The translations under genes were made by a program, and so were the position numbers. 33,864 nt of DNA, from assembly GCA_004322015.1 (NCBI GenBank), contig SCQT01000178.1, positions 1-33,864 on the forward strand, given 5' to 3'. The DNA comes from Chitinophagaceae bacterium (lineage in GTDB: Bacteria > Bacteroidota > Bacteroidia > Chitinophagales > Chitinophagaceae). The notes under the pieces are model-generated. The model ran no database searches, was not told the origin of the DNA, and saw only the letters and a program-made list of their open reading frames with translations. Position 1 is the first letter of the stretch. The number at the start of each line of letters is the position of its first letter. Shown here one piece after another: positions 33,784-33,864 of the stretch.

Positions 33784-33864
33784 ATGAAAAAAAATATCCT
33801 TTCTTTTTTAATGATAATAAGCAGCATAGCAGCGATTATACCTGCACAACAGATTTTTGCACAA
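33784..33864 (+). CDS. Start of an exported protein (3' truncated)
   Basis: The last 81 nt encode 27 residues in frame to the window edge: a Lys-Lys n-region (MKKNILSF), a hydrophobic core (LMIISSIAAII) and a polar stretch ending QQIFAQ, with a signal peptidase I-like site after IFA. This is a textbook signal peptide, so another secreted or outer-membrane protein of the locus starts here, 177 nt after the GH38 gene. The rest is outside the window. An overlapping frame is also open through this region and is discussed as a finding. Confidence 0.6.
   Translation, partial: MKKNILSFLMIISSIAAIIPAQQIFAQ

Overview
The window looks like chromosomal DNA from a Bacteroidota bacterium, most likely a Chitinophagaceae relative. 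The evidence is a SusC/SusD pair, a Bacteroidota-type HemJ, a kdp locus with a split KdpD and a beta-barrel gene inside it, near absence of Shine-Dalgarno sequences, and several start-proximal boxes fitting the Bacteroidota promoter consensus TTTG-N19-21-TAnnTTTG. I see no rRNA, tRNA, CRISPR array, transposase or phage gene.

Layout. Positions 1-2290 (plus strand) carry the tail of an unrecognised gene, then yajC (with a strong intrinsic terminator), coaE and hemJ. Positions 2380-15139 are all on the minus strand. Read in the direction of transcription this block is valS, an NtrC-type sigma-54-dependent response regulator 6 nt behind it, an intrinsic terminator, and then a tight potassium operon: kdpF (25 codons, easily missed), kdpA, kdpB, kdpC, a BBP2-like outer-membrane beta-barrel gene, a stand-alone KdpD sensor domain without kinase, and a separate HAMP-PAS histidine kinase. 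Positions 15472-17165 (plus) hold trmD and an SDR-type L-threonine 3-dehydrogenase. Positions 17172-19879 hold a small secreted hypothetical protein, a GPH/SLC45-like sugar symporter, and a barnase-type ribonuclease with its barstar inhibitor.

Positions 19950 to the right edge form a plus-strand sugar-utilisation locus: a GntR/UTRA repressor, an 891-residue protein that joins a ROK sugar kinase to a degenerate kinase-like domain and a class I mannose-6-phosphate isomerase, a sugar-porter MFS transporter, a 35-bp two-site palindrome, susC, susD, a large secreted GH38-like alpha-mannosidase with an RGL4-like N-terminal domain, and the signal peptide of another exported protein cut by the window edge. 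Together these suggest uptake and breakdown of an alpha-mannoside: GH38 releases mannose, the transporter imports it, and the fusion protein would carry it through mannose-6-phosphate to fructose-6-phosphate.

Intergenic DNA is unusually structured. There are three AT-rich elements with a CAAA-rich left half and a TTTG-rich right half, an array of 8-bp repeats abutting hemJ, a possible G-quadruplex after yajC, two operator-like inverted repeats, and a GC-rich palindromic repeat carried in frame inside valS. The most interesting points are the ROK-isomerase fusion and its locus, the rewired kdp regulation (split KdpD plus NtrC-type regulator), and promoter boxes placed so close to start codons that several mRNAs may be leaderless. 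All assignments come from reading the sequence; no database search was possible.
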